In this document: piece by piece, positions 49,730 through 60,486 of the stretch
Layout: each line of letters starts with the position of its first letter
Numbering within the stretch: the stretch's first letter is position 1
Assembly: GCA_007922225.1 (NCBI GenBank)
Contig: ML679946.1
Location: 91,681,313 to 91,745,312 of the forward strand
DNA length: 64,000 nt
Direction of reading: 5' to 3'
From: Emydura subglobosa
Taxonomy: Eukaryota > Chordata > Testudines > Chelidae
Translations under genes and position numbers: made by a program
Notes under the pieces: model-generated
What the model was told of the DNA's origin: nothing
The model's input: the letters and a program-made list of their open reading frames with translations, nothing else
Databases searched by the model: none

Positions 49730-50290
49730 TGCTGTGACTCTGGTGAACCCCACTGAAGCTGGGGGGCATAATAAACAGCCATCGTTTAGGGTACATGTAA
49801 AAAGCAATTAAGCCCCTTTATGGAATAGATAGCTGAAACAATAGGAACCACCACCCAAAAACAAAGGGTAAGTGCAAGGCTGGTTCAGGACTTGAGCCAT
49901 GCCACCCGAAGGTTTTTCCTCGGTTCTGAATGCAAATGCGGAGGGTTGGGTATTGTTTGATGGAGCTATCTGTGTGTGAGAGAGAGAAGGGTCAGAAACA
50001 CCACAGAAGCAGACAGGGAATGCAGCAAGGAAGCCCTAAAGACAGCCAGAGAAACACTTGTAGGGTAAACCTGAGAAAAAGCTGAGACAGAGAGAGATTT
50101 TGGGCAGAATGCTGGTTGGAAAGAGGCTTGGAACAGTAAGCAAAAAAGCTGTCTCCTGCTGTTCGATTGCTACTGTGTTCAGGGGAACAGGACTTTGGAC
50201 ATTCTCTGTAAATAAACAGGAAGTAACGGATGCCATCATCAGTTTTTCCCTCTAACAGAAAGGACCCACAAGACCCCGAATACTGGGTCA
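49730..50290 (+). mobile_element. possible LTR-type retroelement remnant
   Basis: A purine-rich block with AAGAGGCTTGGAACAGTAAG, CTGTCTCCTGCTGTTCG and GTAAATAAACAGGAAGTAAC, the last carrying an AATAAA signal. The style matches the 3' part of a long terminal repeat. No ends or target duplication found. Confidence 0.3.
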
Positions 50291-50324
50291 AAAGGGGTGA
50301 CGGTATTTAGAGATGAAGATAGGC

Positions 50325-51395
50325 ACACACGTACTTCTGAAAATCCTAACTCCCATTGACGTCAATGGGAGTTAGGTGGCTGGATGTTTCTGAAAAATCC
50401 ACTAGGGGCTAGATGCACAAAGGGGACTTAAAATCAGCATGGCGAAGCCTAACTTTAGGCATTCTGCTGCCTAGTGCAATCGACAGCCCCAAATTAGGTG
50501 CCTAAGAATGGGATCCACAAAAGCTAGCATGCTGAGTGAGGAGCCATCTAAACTAGCCAATGGGAGATGCCGAGGGGAGGGCTGTCTCTTAAGCCCCACC
50601 CTTCAAGGGAGTCAGCTGCCTAAGTCCAGGCTAGGGGAAGATGCCCGTCTCTACTTGGGGTTCACAAAGATAGGCCCTCGTTTGGTCAGCCCTTTCTCAG
50701 CAGGAGGAGGTGGTAGTGGTGGTGTCCCCTCTTGCACCTTATAGCCCAGTTGTTAGAGCAATCCCCCAGAACGTGGGAGAGTCAGCTTCAAGTCCCAGCT
50801 CCAATGAATATTTAAGTATTTTATACACAGTGGAACAGCTCCAACAGGAGAGACCCACTCCAGAATACCTGTTTCCCAGCACACGCAGTTGGAAGGTGCG
50901 AGACCTGGGTCAAGTCCTTCTTCAAATCAGGCAGAGGGGGGATTTGAACCCAAGGTGCTCACAATCCATGGGGAGTGTGCAAACCACCAGGATATAGGGT
51001 GTCAGAGCACTAGGGGCACCCCTACTGTTTTGTGCAGGACCTGATCGGGTAGGCAGCCTCTGGAAAGGCCTACTGGCTCAGGCCCCACAGGTGAGCTAGG
51101 CGGGGGGGACGGCCTAATTTGAGCATCCTGATCCCACCATGAGTTAGGCATCAACTGGCTCAGGACTTATGCAGCATTGTGCATGTCCACTGGTAGTAAT
51201 TTAGGTGCCTCGGGAACTTAACTGGTGGAAATTTCAGTGCCTATTAGGGGTAGGTGGCAGCTGAGTTGGGTTTTGAGGAGCTCCATTTCAGACCCAGGTG
51301 GCTAATGTGGCAGTTAGGTGCCTAAATCCCATTGTTGATCTAGCCACATACACTTATCTGAGTCTCTTGATGCCTAAATACCTTTAGAAATCTGG
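50325..51395. repeat. compound non-autonomous repeat, copy 1
   Basis: Outer parts carry TAGGTGCCTAA-type motifs (GTCAATGGGAGTTAGGTGG at 50,360; GGCAGTTAGGTGCCTAAATC at 51,308; ATACCTTTAGAAATCTGGC at 51,380). The middle holds a plus-oriented tRNA-like module at 50,741-50,802 (CCCAGTTGTTAGAGCA, then GCTTCAAGTCCC) and a minus-oriented one at 50,937-50,997 (GGGATTTGAACCCAAGGTGC). Copy 2 at 53,035-54,160 has the same arrangement. Confidence 0.5.
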
Positions 51396-52080
51396 CTCTC
51401 TGTGCTTCATCCAGCACAGCTAAGCCACCATGCTGTTGCAGGGAAGAAGTGAAAGGAAAGGGCGACACAGATCATATAAATCAAAAACGGGCAGAAAGAG
51501 TCTCTAATTGCCATGTCTATCACATCAGTGAAAACCCGTGTTTCTGAAAGTCCTGCTACGAGCTTTAGACTCTGCAAATTACTTTCGACCTTGTAATTTG
51601 TGACTAAATGCGATCTGTGGCAAAATAAATCGCTGAGATTACCAAAGCCACAAAGTTTTTGACTGAAGCATCCAATCTGTATCTCGGCTGCTTCACTGTG
51701 TATTATTTTTTTTAATTGGAGCATGGCAACAAAGGAAAATGAAGCAATTCAAACACAGGGTGTTGCAGAGGTCTGGGCATTTAGGAATGTGGGCTCCTGC
51801 CATGGCATGTTATCCCACCTGAACCACCTCCTTGCGTAGTCATCATGAGATAGCTATGCAGTCTAGCAGCTACAGGGGATTCAGCACAGGTCCAGCAATC
51901 AAAACCCCACCATACCCAGGCTGGCAGGCCCCAAACCGAAAATATTCAGCAGAGGGAATGAGCCGTCTCGTCTCTCATTTCCTTCTTGCTAATTAAACAT
52001 GAAATATTAAAGCAATTAAATATTAACTAAACTTTAGCTTATTAATGAATCTTTACAACATGCCTGGGAGGTAAATCAGT
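51396..52080. other. intergenic, nothing recognised
   Basis: No supported feature. The 105-codon minus frame here has no recognisable domain. Confidence 0.4.
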
Positions 52081-52084
52081 CAGT

Positions 52085-52155
52085 ATTATTATCTGCATTT
52101 TAAATATGGGTAAACTGAGATACAGAGTGGCGAAGTGACTTGCCCAGGGACTGCG
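52085..52155 (-). mobile_element. MIR SINE fragment
   Basis: TATCTGCATTTTAAATATGG, TAAACTGAGATACAGAGTGG and GAAGTGACTTGCCCAGGG are a MIR 3' core in reverse orientation. Confidence 0.85.
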
Positions 52156-52239
52156 AGGGTGTCAGTGGCTAGGAATAGCTAGGAATAGAACATCATTCCT
52201 GATCTTTCCTCTTGCACTCTAAACACTGGAAAATTCCTC

Positions 52240-52430
52240 TCCATTTTCAGACAAGGATCTCAAAGTGCTTTGCAAGCAATAATTAAGCCTCAGTATGCTC
52301 CAGAGAGGTATCAGTATATATACTTTACAGATGGGTAAACTAAGGCACAGAGAGCATCAATCAGCAAAGCAGTAGCATAGAGCATGAAGTACCCAGTCCC
52401 TGCTCTAACCATTAGACTAGTTCTCCTTTG
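52240..52430 (-). mobile_element. SINE (MIR-like tail plus tRNA-like head)
   Basis: ATCTCAAAGTGCTTTGCAAG and TTTACAGATGGGTAAACTAA are the SINE tail. CCCTGCTCTAACCATTAGAC at 52,396-52,420 is the reverse of a tRNA A-box region (TAATGGTTAGAGCAGGG), giving head and tail in the right order for a minus-strand tRNA-derived SINE. Confidence 0.65.
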
Positions 52431-52950
52431 CATAGCCCACCTTTTTGCCAGAAGTCATTGCAGTAGTAACTGCAGGAAAGAGCACTGCAACGTCATCCCT
52501 GGACAGAAATACATAGCACATCCTCTCTTCTCCCCCTCTCTTCACATGCTCTTTTTGGCGTATGAGTATCCACCGCAGACAGCTAACTACAACCATTTCT
52601 GCAGTGCTGTGGAAGAAGAACTAGCAAGGAAAAGGAGAGTGAGAGGAGCTGGACAGGCACTGATAATTGCCTCCCCGATTAGGAAAATGGAAAGACCCCC
52701 ATTGGCTTCTACAAGTTTTGAATCAAGCCCTGAGTTCATAGCTTGAGGCAGCACATGCCAGGTAAGGCATGTTGCTGGATGCTGTTATTTCCAGCCCTTG
52801 ACTCCTTAAGCAAATTCCTTTCCCCAATGACGAGGCACCCAGTACTTGCACATGGGAGTGGAGATGAGCCCCAGAGACCAGATCCCGATCAAGACTCGAA
52901 CTTCCCCAATGGCAGGATTCTTTTGATATCACCAGAAAAGGTCAAGAGAG
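52431..52950. other. intergenic, nothing recognised
   Basis: The 120-codon plus frame 52,384-52,746 begins inside the SINE and has no domain, so it is not a gene. Confidence 0.45.
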
Positions 52951-52955
52951 GCAGG

Positions 52956-53034
52956 AGGGTCCAGTGGTTAGGGCACTAGGCTGGGGCGTTGAGTTAAATC
53001 CCTTTCTCTGTCATAGGCTTCCTGGACAAGTCAC
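52956..53034 (+). mobile_element. tRNA-derived SINE head
   Basis: AGGGTCCAGTGGTTAGGGCA, then GTTGAGTTAAATCCC, correspond to tRNA A- and B-box regions. They are followed by GCTTCCTGGACAAGTCAC, a SINE core motif. It abuts the compound repeat that begins at 53,035. Confidence 0.6.
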
Positions 53035-54160
53035 GTAGGCCCAGCTCTTCAGAGGTATTTAGACACCTAACTCTCAAGGGCCTTAGTCTCACAGCGCTAG
53101 ATCTGCAAAGGTACTTAGGTGCCCTGCTGACTATTTAAGGTGCCTACGTCCAACATTTAGGCCCCACTGGCACCCTGAAAACCACTGCTCAGCTGCTGCC
53201 CAGCCCTGTAGGCACTTCAAGTCCCCACAGCACCTGGGTTTCTGCCAGTGGTCATGCACAAAGCTGCCTCAACCTCATGCCAGCCACAGTGGATGAGCTG
53301 CTTGGAGCCAGCACTCACGCCCCAGCAGAATTCTCAACCGAAGCATTCCCCGCCCGCCTCCCCAGCGGGGCCAGACCTGGTAGGCGTTCTCAGAGGGCAT
53401 ATGCTGGATCGAACTTCACACACAAGGCAGCTGGGGACAAGCAGGTTGGGAATTTGTTTTTCAGGCTGGGGGGAGTGGGGGTCCACAGAATATCCCAGTG
53501 GTTGCGACACTGATTTAGGAGACCCTGCTTCAGATCTCCCTGTCACTTCCCAGTCCTGATCACCAGGCTATTGGAAGGCTCCCTCTCACTCCCTCCTTTT
53601 GAAGATGTACCACTTTGTACAAATAACTAATTATTTAGTGGAGCAGGCACTGGAGCCTAGTCTCTCAAATGCCAAGTGGGTGCCCTAATCACTGGGCTAT
53701 CGCATCAATCTCTCACTTTCTCTCTGGCCCAATGAACGTTTAATTATTTAATAGAAAGTAGAACAGGAGCGACTGAGGCAGCTCCACCCCATTATAGCCA
53801 GTGTTAGGCTGGTGTTAGGGCACGGTCGTGGGAGGCGGGAGATCTGTGTTCAAGTCCATGTCCTAGGGCTATTGGCTCTAATGGGGTGGAAGTGGTGTCT
53901 CTCTCTGTTTCCTGATAAAGGACTAACTGGCTTATGTGCCCAACTCCAGTCCGGTGCCTAAAGCCCAGATCAATGAGATTTAAGAGAGCTGGACCCTAAG
54001 CCTCATCCCTTTACTCTGCATGTCCCTCCTGGCTAGGTTATGTAGCTACCCACTCTACTTGCTGGCTTCTGAGAATCCCTTTCTTAGGTGCTTATCTTGG
54101 CCCATGCTGTGCATAGGGAGCCAGAATACCTAACTCAGGGCTGAGGATTCCACTAGGGAA
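53035..54160. repeat. compound non-autonomous repeat, copy 2
   Basis: Begins CAGCTCTTCAGAGGTATTTA and GACACCTAACTCTCA, the foldback motif. tRNA-like modules lie at 53,490-53,546 (plus, CCCAGTGGTTGCGACAC, then CTTCAGATCTCC), 53,650-53,705 (minus, GTGCCCTAATCACTGGGC) and 53,808-53,866 (plus, GGTGTTAGGGCACGG, then TGTTCAAGTCC). The same overall plan as 50,325-51,395, with one more module. Confidence 0.5.
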
Positions 54161-54194
54161 CAGGTGTCCTAGTGTCTAGGTATTGCAATGCTGA

Positions 54195-54325
54195 GTCTAA
54201 CTCCTTTTGGGGATCTTGTCCTCTGTGCTTCAGGTTCTCATCCATCAAATGAGGACAAGAGCACTTCCCTACCTCACAGGGGTGTTGCGGCTTGTGAGGA
54301 TAAATAAATACATGAAAGATTGTGG
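54195..54325 (+). mobile_element. MIR SINE fragment
   Basis: CTCTGTGCTTCAGGTTCTCA, CCATCAAATGAGGACAAGAG and CCTACCTCACAGGGGTGTTG are the MIR core and tail in forward orientation. Confidence 0.85.
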
Positions 54326-56462
54326 AGTGCTCCGATAGATGGTGATATGGCCCATAAAAGTTCCATAGATAAGCAGAAGAACTCCTAGGTGCAGCATGTT
54401 CCAGAGAGGGGAACATCAGAATTTGGATCAGCACACTAGCTTTCACCATGTTCAGGCAGACCTCTGAATGTTTATTCAGGCCCATCTCCAGTAGTATGTG
54501 GTCGTGGCCACCAGTACCAACATATAGGACCAATGCAGTCCATTCGTGTGTATTCCTGTGGGGTTGCAACCATCACTGAGCCCGCAGCTTGACGCTCCAT
54601 CGCAATGCTGCCGGATGCTCAGACACCGCAGGGAACTAACAAGAACAAGTCACCCCTATGTTGCTAGGGAGGATTTACTCATCACTGCAACTAATGACAA
54701 TTTTCTTCCTCGGTTAAACTCGAGTCTTGAGACAACCGGCTCACTTTCAGAGACAAGGTGCCGTGTGCTATGGCTGCTGTGTTAAACAATTACCATCCCT
54801 TTAAAGCGGGCACGCGATGGGGAAATGGCAGTCGGCTCAAGCAAGGAACTGTATTATCCATTTCTCACGGTAAACTCTTGCAGCACGCACTTCAGGGAGC
54901 AGTGGCAGGTGCAGATGGATATTCCTCCAGCCCTGGGAGCTTGTTAGATGTAAATCATATCCTTGGTAGGATCTACGGTAGAGGAAGCTGCTGGCCTGCC
55001 TGATGGCTCTGCAGGAATGGATTTACCACGTACTCCGCAGATAATGATGTGTGTGCTCATAATAATGATTTTAATACCTGTTAGAACTGACAACTGAACA
55101 CGTTCTCCTTCCTGTAGACAGATGTTCTTTTGCCTGGTGATGTGAATTGATTTCAAGTGGAGGAAGGGAGCAGGAGAATGAGGGAGATGCTAGCATTCAT
55201 TTCTCTCTCTCTCTCTCTCTCTTTTTCTTTTACTTTTTGGGCTGTCTGCCAGAGGGAGCCTGACACTAGCGCATCAACAGCTGCAGGGAAGCCCCTAGCC
55301 ATTGCAGTTCATCCTCCTCCACAGGCTGTTGCAGCATAGAGATGCAGGGCAGTGCTTGGCTCTCCTCTCAGTTCAGCTCCGTTCAATGAAAGAATTTTAA
55401 TGCAGCTTCCCCCCAGTTTCCAGTATAGTGGAAGGGAAAGGGCTGCCCCGCCCTGCAGAATGAGCTCGATAGTCATCCTTACAGACAGTGTTTAATTTCC
55501 AACAGTTCCCGTATAAAGTCAAGCTGTCATCTCCCCTCCAGAGCCTGTTTCTTTGCAGTGCGTTTTTTCACCAGGATTTAAGCGCTTTCCTGAGGTTCCA
55601 CACGGGGGAGATAACAGAATGCACAAGGCTATGGGTGAAGATAAATATTCTGTATGGGGAAAAAAGGAGCACTCTGTTTTTGGAAGGCAGCAAACCCAGA
55701 TCACAAACTGAGAAAACAAAGTGCTTCCCACAGTGGCAATCAGCCCTTCTCTCTCCTTCATGGAATTCCGGCAAATCAATTCCAATGGAAAGCCAGGGTA
55801 CATGGCACGATTTTTTTTATTTTAAAAGGGACAATAAGAAGAAACCCATCAAAGCAGGAAGTAGAATATCATTTTATCAGCATGTGTCCTCCAGATGAGG
55901 GTTATGAACCCAATCCAATTCCAATCACAGTCAATGGAAAGCCTCCAATTGACTTTAATGAGAGACGGATCAAGGTCTATGTCTTGCACTTGGAAGGATG
56001 CATTGATTCAATTATCTAACTCTCATAGGTGTTCTCCCTTTCTAACACCTTTGATTTCCTGATCCTATAAGAACCTGATCAAGGTTAGGCCAAATATTAT
56101 TTTGCTGGGGATGGAGATGATTATTTACACTGACTTCAATACAAAGGTTTAACAATAAAATCTAAGAGAAAGTAACTGTGTTAAGACACAAATGTCACGG
56201 AGCACACGCTGGTTGCAACAGTGTAAATGAGATGAGAATTTGACCTCGTACATTCACAAGAAATGTGTCCGTCCACATGTCAGGGATAACACTTTGGATT
56301 ATTAATGCAACTAATCTACTTTTATGGAATTCAGGTTGGTGTTTACTTTTTTGCACTTCATTGTTACTCAGCTTGCCCAGGGTCACTGAACAGGCTCATG
56401 GCATGTTTAGAGTTACTTTCACTTTTGCTTCTAACATGGTAGAGAAATCTTGTCATTTGTAG
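54326..56462. other. intergenic with a TC microsatellite
   Basis: (TC)n at about 55,202-55,222. A foldback trace at 55,900-56,080 has GAACCCAATCCAATTCCAAT, CACAGTCAATGGAAAGCC and TTAATGAGAGACGGATCAAG. Otherwise no supported gene; frames up to about 138 codons overlap on both strands without domains. Confidence 0.45.
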
Positions 56463-56649
56463 GGTTATGTAGGAAGGCGCAGTGGCCTTCCTCTGAGCCT
56501 GGGCCCGCGGAAGGGCCACAGGTACCCAATCAGACTCTAGACTGGCCGGCAGCCCAGTCTGCCCGGCAACCAGACAGCTGGGCCCCGATAGGTCCTGCCG
56601 GGCGGTCAACCCGGCAGCAGGGAGGCGGAGCCTTAGGGAGGGCGGCAGC

Positions 56650-56656
56650 TATAAAA
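56650..56656 (+). promoter_or_regulatory. TATA box of the GC-rich element
   Basis: TATAAAA in the context GGCAGCTATAAAAATCAGGC, 183 bp inside the element. Transcription would start near 56,680, upstream of an ATG at 56,703 and a splice donor at 56,759. Confidence 0.6.
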
Positions 56657-56759
56657 ATCAGGCCCTACAGCCCGGAAGGGAGAAGGCTGCCGGCGGAGAT
56701 AGATGCGCTGCCTCGCTGGCTGCAGCAAGGGGCTGAACCACACCAGGCTACTGCCGCAG

Positions 56760-57223
56760 GTAACCCCCTCCCGGTCTTGCGGCCCTGGCGACCTGCCTCT
56801 AAGGTCTGGGTTGGGCCTCCGGGCCCTCTGGACTGGCCAAGGTCTCCAGGCCCGAGGCGCTGGGCCCAGCCTCAGGCCCAGCCTCAGGCCCGCAGCGGCT
56901 GGGACGAACCCCCTGAACCGGAGAGCTGGGAGTTCCGCCCAGAAGCCGGTCCGGACCTGGACGAGCTGCCAGACGCCCAACCCCTGGAGGCAGGAACCGA
57001 CCTGGAGGAGTTGCCGGAGGCTGAACTGTACCCTCAGCCCTGCGATCTGGAGGAGCTGCCCCTCGCTGAGGAGTTTCCCAACCTACCCCCCGTGGATGCA
57101 GAAGGACTGACTGGCCTACCCCGTGCAGTGTACCCCGACGACCCAGAGGACCCGACGGACATAGGTACCGGGGAACCCGGGGAGGAAGAAGCCCAGGGAC
57201 AGCCAGAGGCGTGGCTGTACTAG
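56760..57223 (+). pseudogene. acidic Pro/Leu-rich open frame without ATG
   Basis: This frame is open from before the element edge to a stop at 57,221-57,223, without any in-frame ATG. Its end part is strongly acidic. It contains three 15-codon repeats at an exact 45-nt spacing, starting at 56,954, 56,999 and 57,044: DLDELPDAQ..., DLEELPEAE..., DLEELPLAE.... It ends EEEAQGQPEAWLY. A spliced or read-through start would be needed for expression; the ATG at 56,703 is in a different frame from this one. It could be a remnant of a gag-like or accessory protein, or the 3' exon of a captured gene. I do not recognise a family. Confidence 0.35.
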
Positions 57224-57414
57224 GGGTAACGCCCAGTCGGCGTGTTGCGGCAGGAGCCCCGCCGACTGAGTGGCAACACCCGTGCCACTGCTAGGGCCCT
57301 GGGCTCGGACGCAGTGGAGTTGGGTGGGCCTGCGTCCCCCTCCCCTCCCCCCCGATCCTTGCTGATCCCCAAAAGGGAAATAGCCTCTACCGCCTGCTAA
57401 ACTCGAGCCCACTG

Positions 57415-57518
57415 CTCCTTGCCCGCCCGCCCTGCCTGGGGGCCGGGGCGAAAGACTCCTTNNNNNNNNNNAAGACTCCTTGCCCGCCCGCCCTGCCTGG
57501 GGGCCGGGGCGAAAGACT
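57415..57518 (+). repeat. 41-bp tandem repeat with assembly gap
   Basis: CTCCTTGCCCGCCCGCCCTG and the following bases up to GGCGAAAGACT occur before (57,415) and after (57,476) a run of ten N at 57,462-57,471. The sequence entering the gap is the start of another unit, and the sequence leaving it (AAGACTCCTT) is the end of one, so the gap probably hides further units. Confidence 0.85.
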
Positions 57519-57630
57519 AAAAGAATAACATTCCCCTGTTGTGTAGGAAGGTGCAGTGGCCTTCCTCTGAGCCTGGGCCCGTGGAAGGGCCGCCAGGACT
57601 GGACCGGGCAGGAGCCCGTCCTACAGGTTA

Positions 57631-59445
57631 CTAACACAGATTAAGCAAAGCCATGAAAATAGTTCTATGCCTAATAGGACATGCTAGATCTGCCTATTAA
57701 TAACGCCTTGCAGTCCCTGCGGCTTGTTACGTCATCCTGAGTCTGAGTCAATAAAAGCTGAATAAAAACTAAGGCCCCTGCCACATTGAAACCCACAGGA
57801 GAGGTAAGAACATGGTTGCATCATTCTTACTCACCAGGCTTTCAAGATTGCCTGGCAGGGAAGCCTCTCAACCTTTTGGATGCATGGAGAAAGGACCTGT
57901 AGAGGGAGGGGTTTTCTGAATGGACATGAAATCACAAATGTGGAGACACTCTGCTCTTATCCCTTGGTGGAGTGCAGATTCCAGAGCATAAGTGGCACAT
58001 AAGATCTTGCATGTGCACTATGTGGATGAATATCGTCCTTTGTGTATTGTTTAATAACTATACATACATGCCCTGGTGATAGCTGTGTATGAGAAGTGTA
58101 GACATGTAATAGGTGTGTAGTATAAATTCAAAATTAATACATACCTTAAGGGCCAAATTCTCCATCCCTTTCTTGCTTATTTTAATATGACTCCTCACAG
58201 AGTAAGGTGTGTGTCAGTGTAAGGTTCAGCTGACAGAACCTGCCCTTTAGTAAATAAAATTCTTTTTGTTCACCATTGCAGTTGGTGCTAGCAGGAGGGG
58301 CAAAAAGAGAGTCTTTACTAGGTGAGGACGTATCTTCCATTGAATGAAGCCACATTGCGCTGGACATGTCTGGGCTCCTCCACCTTTGCTAAAGCAAAGC
58401 CCTTATTCTTTCCCCAAAAGAGGCTTTGAAAAAATGGTTGCCCAGGTTTTAACTTTTCCAAAAAGTGTTTTGTTTTTTTTGTTCAGAGCTCCTGGTTTAA
58501 AATGCCAAATCCTGTTGTTGCTAAGATTAAGGTTTTTTTGCTCCTTAGATTTGGCTTACTAGCAAAAGCCAGCGCCTGGATTATTGCTCTTTCTTTTGCC
58601 AAATGGAGCGAAGGTGCTTTTAATACATTGTGCTTAAAGTGGGATCAGAAATTGCATGTGATTTTTAATGACATGGTGGTTTGGAATTTTTTTACTGCCC
58701 ATGGTCCAATCCCCAACGCAAAATGCAAACTTTTATATTTGTAACCAAAATGAAAAAAAAAAAATCAACTGAACTGTTCTAAACACAGATGCTAAAAACA
58801 GCTACAATGTGAGATCAATTTTAACTATGATTTATGGCATTTCTTTTTTAATTAATAAAATATCCAGTTATGCACATTGATCAGAAGAATGGGTTTACAT
58901 CCCATTTTATGTATTTTTGTGTGTACTAAATTGTTTCATTTCGTTGTTTTGTTTTGTTTTTTCCCCCAGACTAATGCCACATGCAAAAATAAAATCTAAC
59001 TAATGAACTCAATGATGGCAAAGTTGTAAAAATCAGGCAGAAAACAGAAGGTTTTTGCTGTCACAAGACAGCAACCTCAGCCTTGACTTGGAAAGATCAT
59101 GAGATCTCTAAGGCAGGAGAATGAATTTAGTGACCATGCTGTGCTAGTGCTGGATTTATAACGAAATACAGATGACAGATTGTGTCTAATTGTACATGGT
59201 GGTTTTATGATTTCTATGGCTACTGAGCCATGACACGGATGTCACATATGAGTATATCAGCTATTGTTAACCCCCTCTTTTGTACTGTATGCTCTGATTC
59301 CTTCTTCTCTTCTCCCACCTCCACGTTGTTATGTGTTGGGTCATTACCTAACATTCATTTCAGTTAACTGCCGCCCAACACCATTAAACCTTATCATTAT
59401 TGTGCATGAAATATTAGCACCGTATTGTCCCTGCTCATAGAAAGC
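57631..59445. other. intergenic, nothing recognised
   Basis: AT-rich sequence, with poly-A and poly-T tracts at about 58,752-58,763 and 58,941-58,963. No supported gene. Confidence 0.45.
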
Positions 59446-59446
59446 C

Positions 59447-59522
59447 TGATCCAACTCGCACTGAACACAATGGGAGTATTTCAATTGACTCCAGTGGGAG
59501 TGGGATCAGGAGCAGTTTCCAT
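59447..59522. repeat. small foldback element
   Basis: AGCCTGATCCAACTCGCACT at the left and GTGGGAGTGGGATCAGGAGC at the right are inverted arms around GGGAGTATTTCAATTGACTC. Confidence 0.7.
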
Positions 59523-59586
59523 TGAATTATTCTATCAGTGGAGTGATCCTTTCCTTCAATGAAATGTGAAGAGCGTTCTTTGGGCT

Positions 59587-60486
59587 TGTAGTGGGTTGGC
59601 GGTCGTCCCTCCCCCTCCAGCTAGGAGGGAGGCCACTCCTCCTCATTATGTCACAGCGATTGCAGTCAAGTAGCAGGTGAATTAGCAAATCAATGGGCTA
59701 GGGCCCTGGTCCTCTGGGCAGGGTAGAGCACTAAGCAGTTTCAGGGGACTCTGGCGCTCAGGCAGGGCAGAGCACTAAGCAGTCTATGGAGCTCTGGGAA
59801 GGGCAGAGCAGTAACCAATAAGCAGTCTTGAGCGCAGCTCTTTGGTTGGGCAGACTACAGGCAAACACATAGCATTCAGCCTAAGGTGGAGAGGCTGCCA
59901 CCCCAGGGGTGCGGTTAGCAACAGGGGATAGGAGAACTTGGGCCCACCTTACTCCGCCGGGTCTGAGCACAGGGTTCTGACAGTGGAAGAGGGCTCCCGC
60001 CACTGGGTCAGCTGGGATCCTACCAAAACACACTGACTCGTGCTCTGACAGCAAAACCTGACTCAAGTCTGGTTTCCCTGACTTACATCCTACCACAGTC
60101 CGGGGATTGGGCTCTGTAGTCCAAGGGTCCTCTGTCTCTTCGGGTTATTCAGCCACAGGCAATCCTAGCAGCTGCTCTCCACATTAGGTCTCCTCTGGGT
60201 AAATGGCATCCAGCAGTCCCAGCAGCTCCCCTCCGCACTCGATCTCCTGTATGGTCCGGGAGTTCCCCAGCTTGATAGTGGAGCCGGAGGCCTTCAGCTA
60301 GCTAGAGATGTCTGTCTCCTTCCCTGGTTCTGGCTCAACTGAGCTGGAAGCCCCACCTCTAATTCTTCTTATCCCACCTCTCAGCTTCCAGCGCAAGGGG
60401 CAGGCCCAACCTGGTTCTGCCCACCAGGGAGCAGAGGGTGGTTCCTCCCCCGCTGGGTCAGAGGGAGGCCACTCCACCTCACTACA
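59587..60486 (-). mobile_element. LTR-type element related to the 56.5 kb element
   Basis: 900 bp with TG...CA ends: TGTAGTGGG at 59,587 and CCTCACTACA ending at 60,486. Read on minus, the start TGTAGTGAGGTGGAGTGGCC, followed by TCCCTCTGACCC, closely parallels the start of the 56,468 element. A terminal direct repeat is present here as well: on plus, GAGGGAGGCCACTCC occurs at 59,626 and again at 60,461. Inverted termini extend to GGCTTGTAGTG/CACTACAAGCC. Flanks GGGCT and AGCCT agree at 3 of 5 positions, so the target duplication is uncertain. No coding region. Confidence 0.65.

Larger units (their letters stand above)
56463..57630 (+). mobile_element. GC-rich LTR-type element with short terminal direct repeats
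   Basis: The element runs from TGTAGGAAGGCGCAGTGGCC (56,468) to GGAGCCCGTCCTACA (57,625), 1,158 bp, and is flanked on both sides by GGTTA, a perfect 5-bp target duplication. The first 50 or so bases recur at 57,542-57,625 as an 84-bp terminal direct repeat; the 5' copy is shorter. TATAAAA is at 56,650. A splice donor CAG|GTAACC is at 56,759/56,760. A 41-bp tandem unit near 57.4-57.5 kb is interrupted by a 10-base gap. TG...CA ends plus a 5-bp duplication indicate LTR-retrotransposon integration. No reverse transcriptase or integrase is present, so it is non-autonomous or deleted. Confidence 0.75.

Noticed and set aside
50741..50802. possible functional tRNA gene
   Set aside because: A- and B-box-like sequences are present but acceptor and anticodon stems do not pair properly, and it lies in a repeat; a tRNA-derived module and not a tRNA.
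56450..56467. TTG at 56,450 as start of the 257-codon frame in the GC-rich element
   Set aside because: It lies outside the element and its target duplication in host flank. The frame merely has no stop before the element, and TTG is not a normal eukaryotic start.
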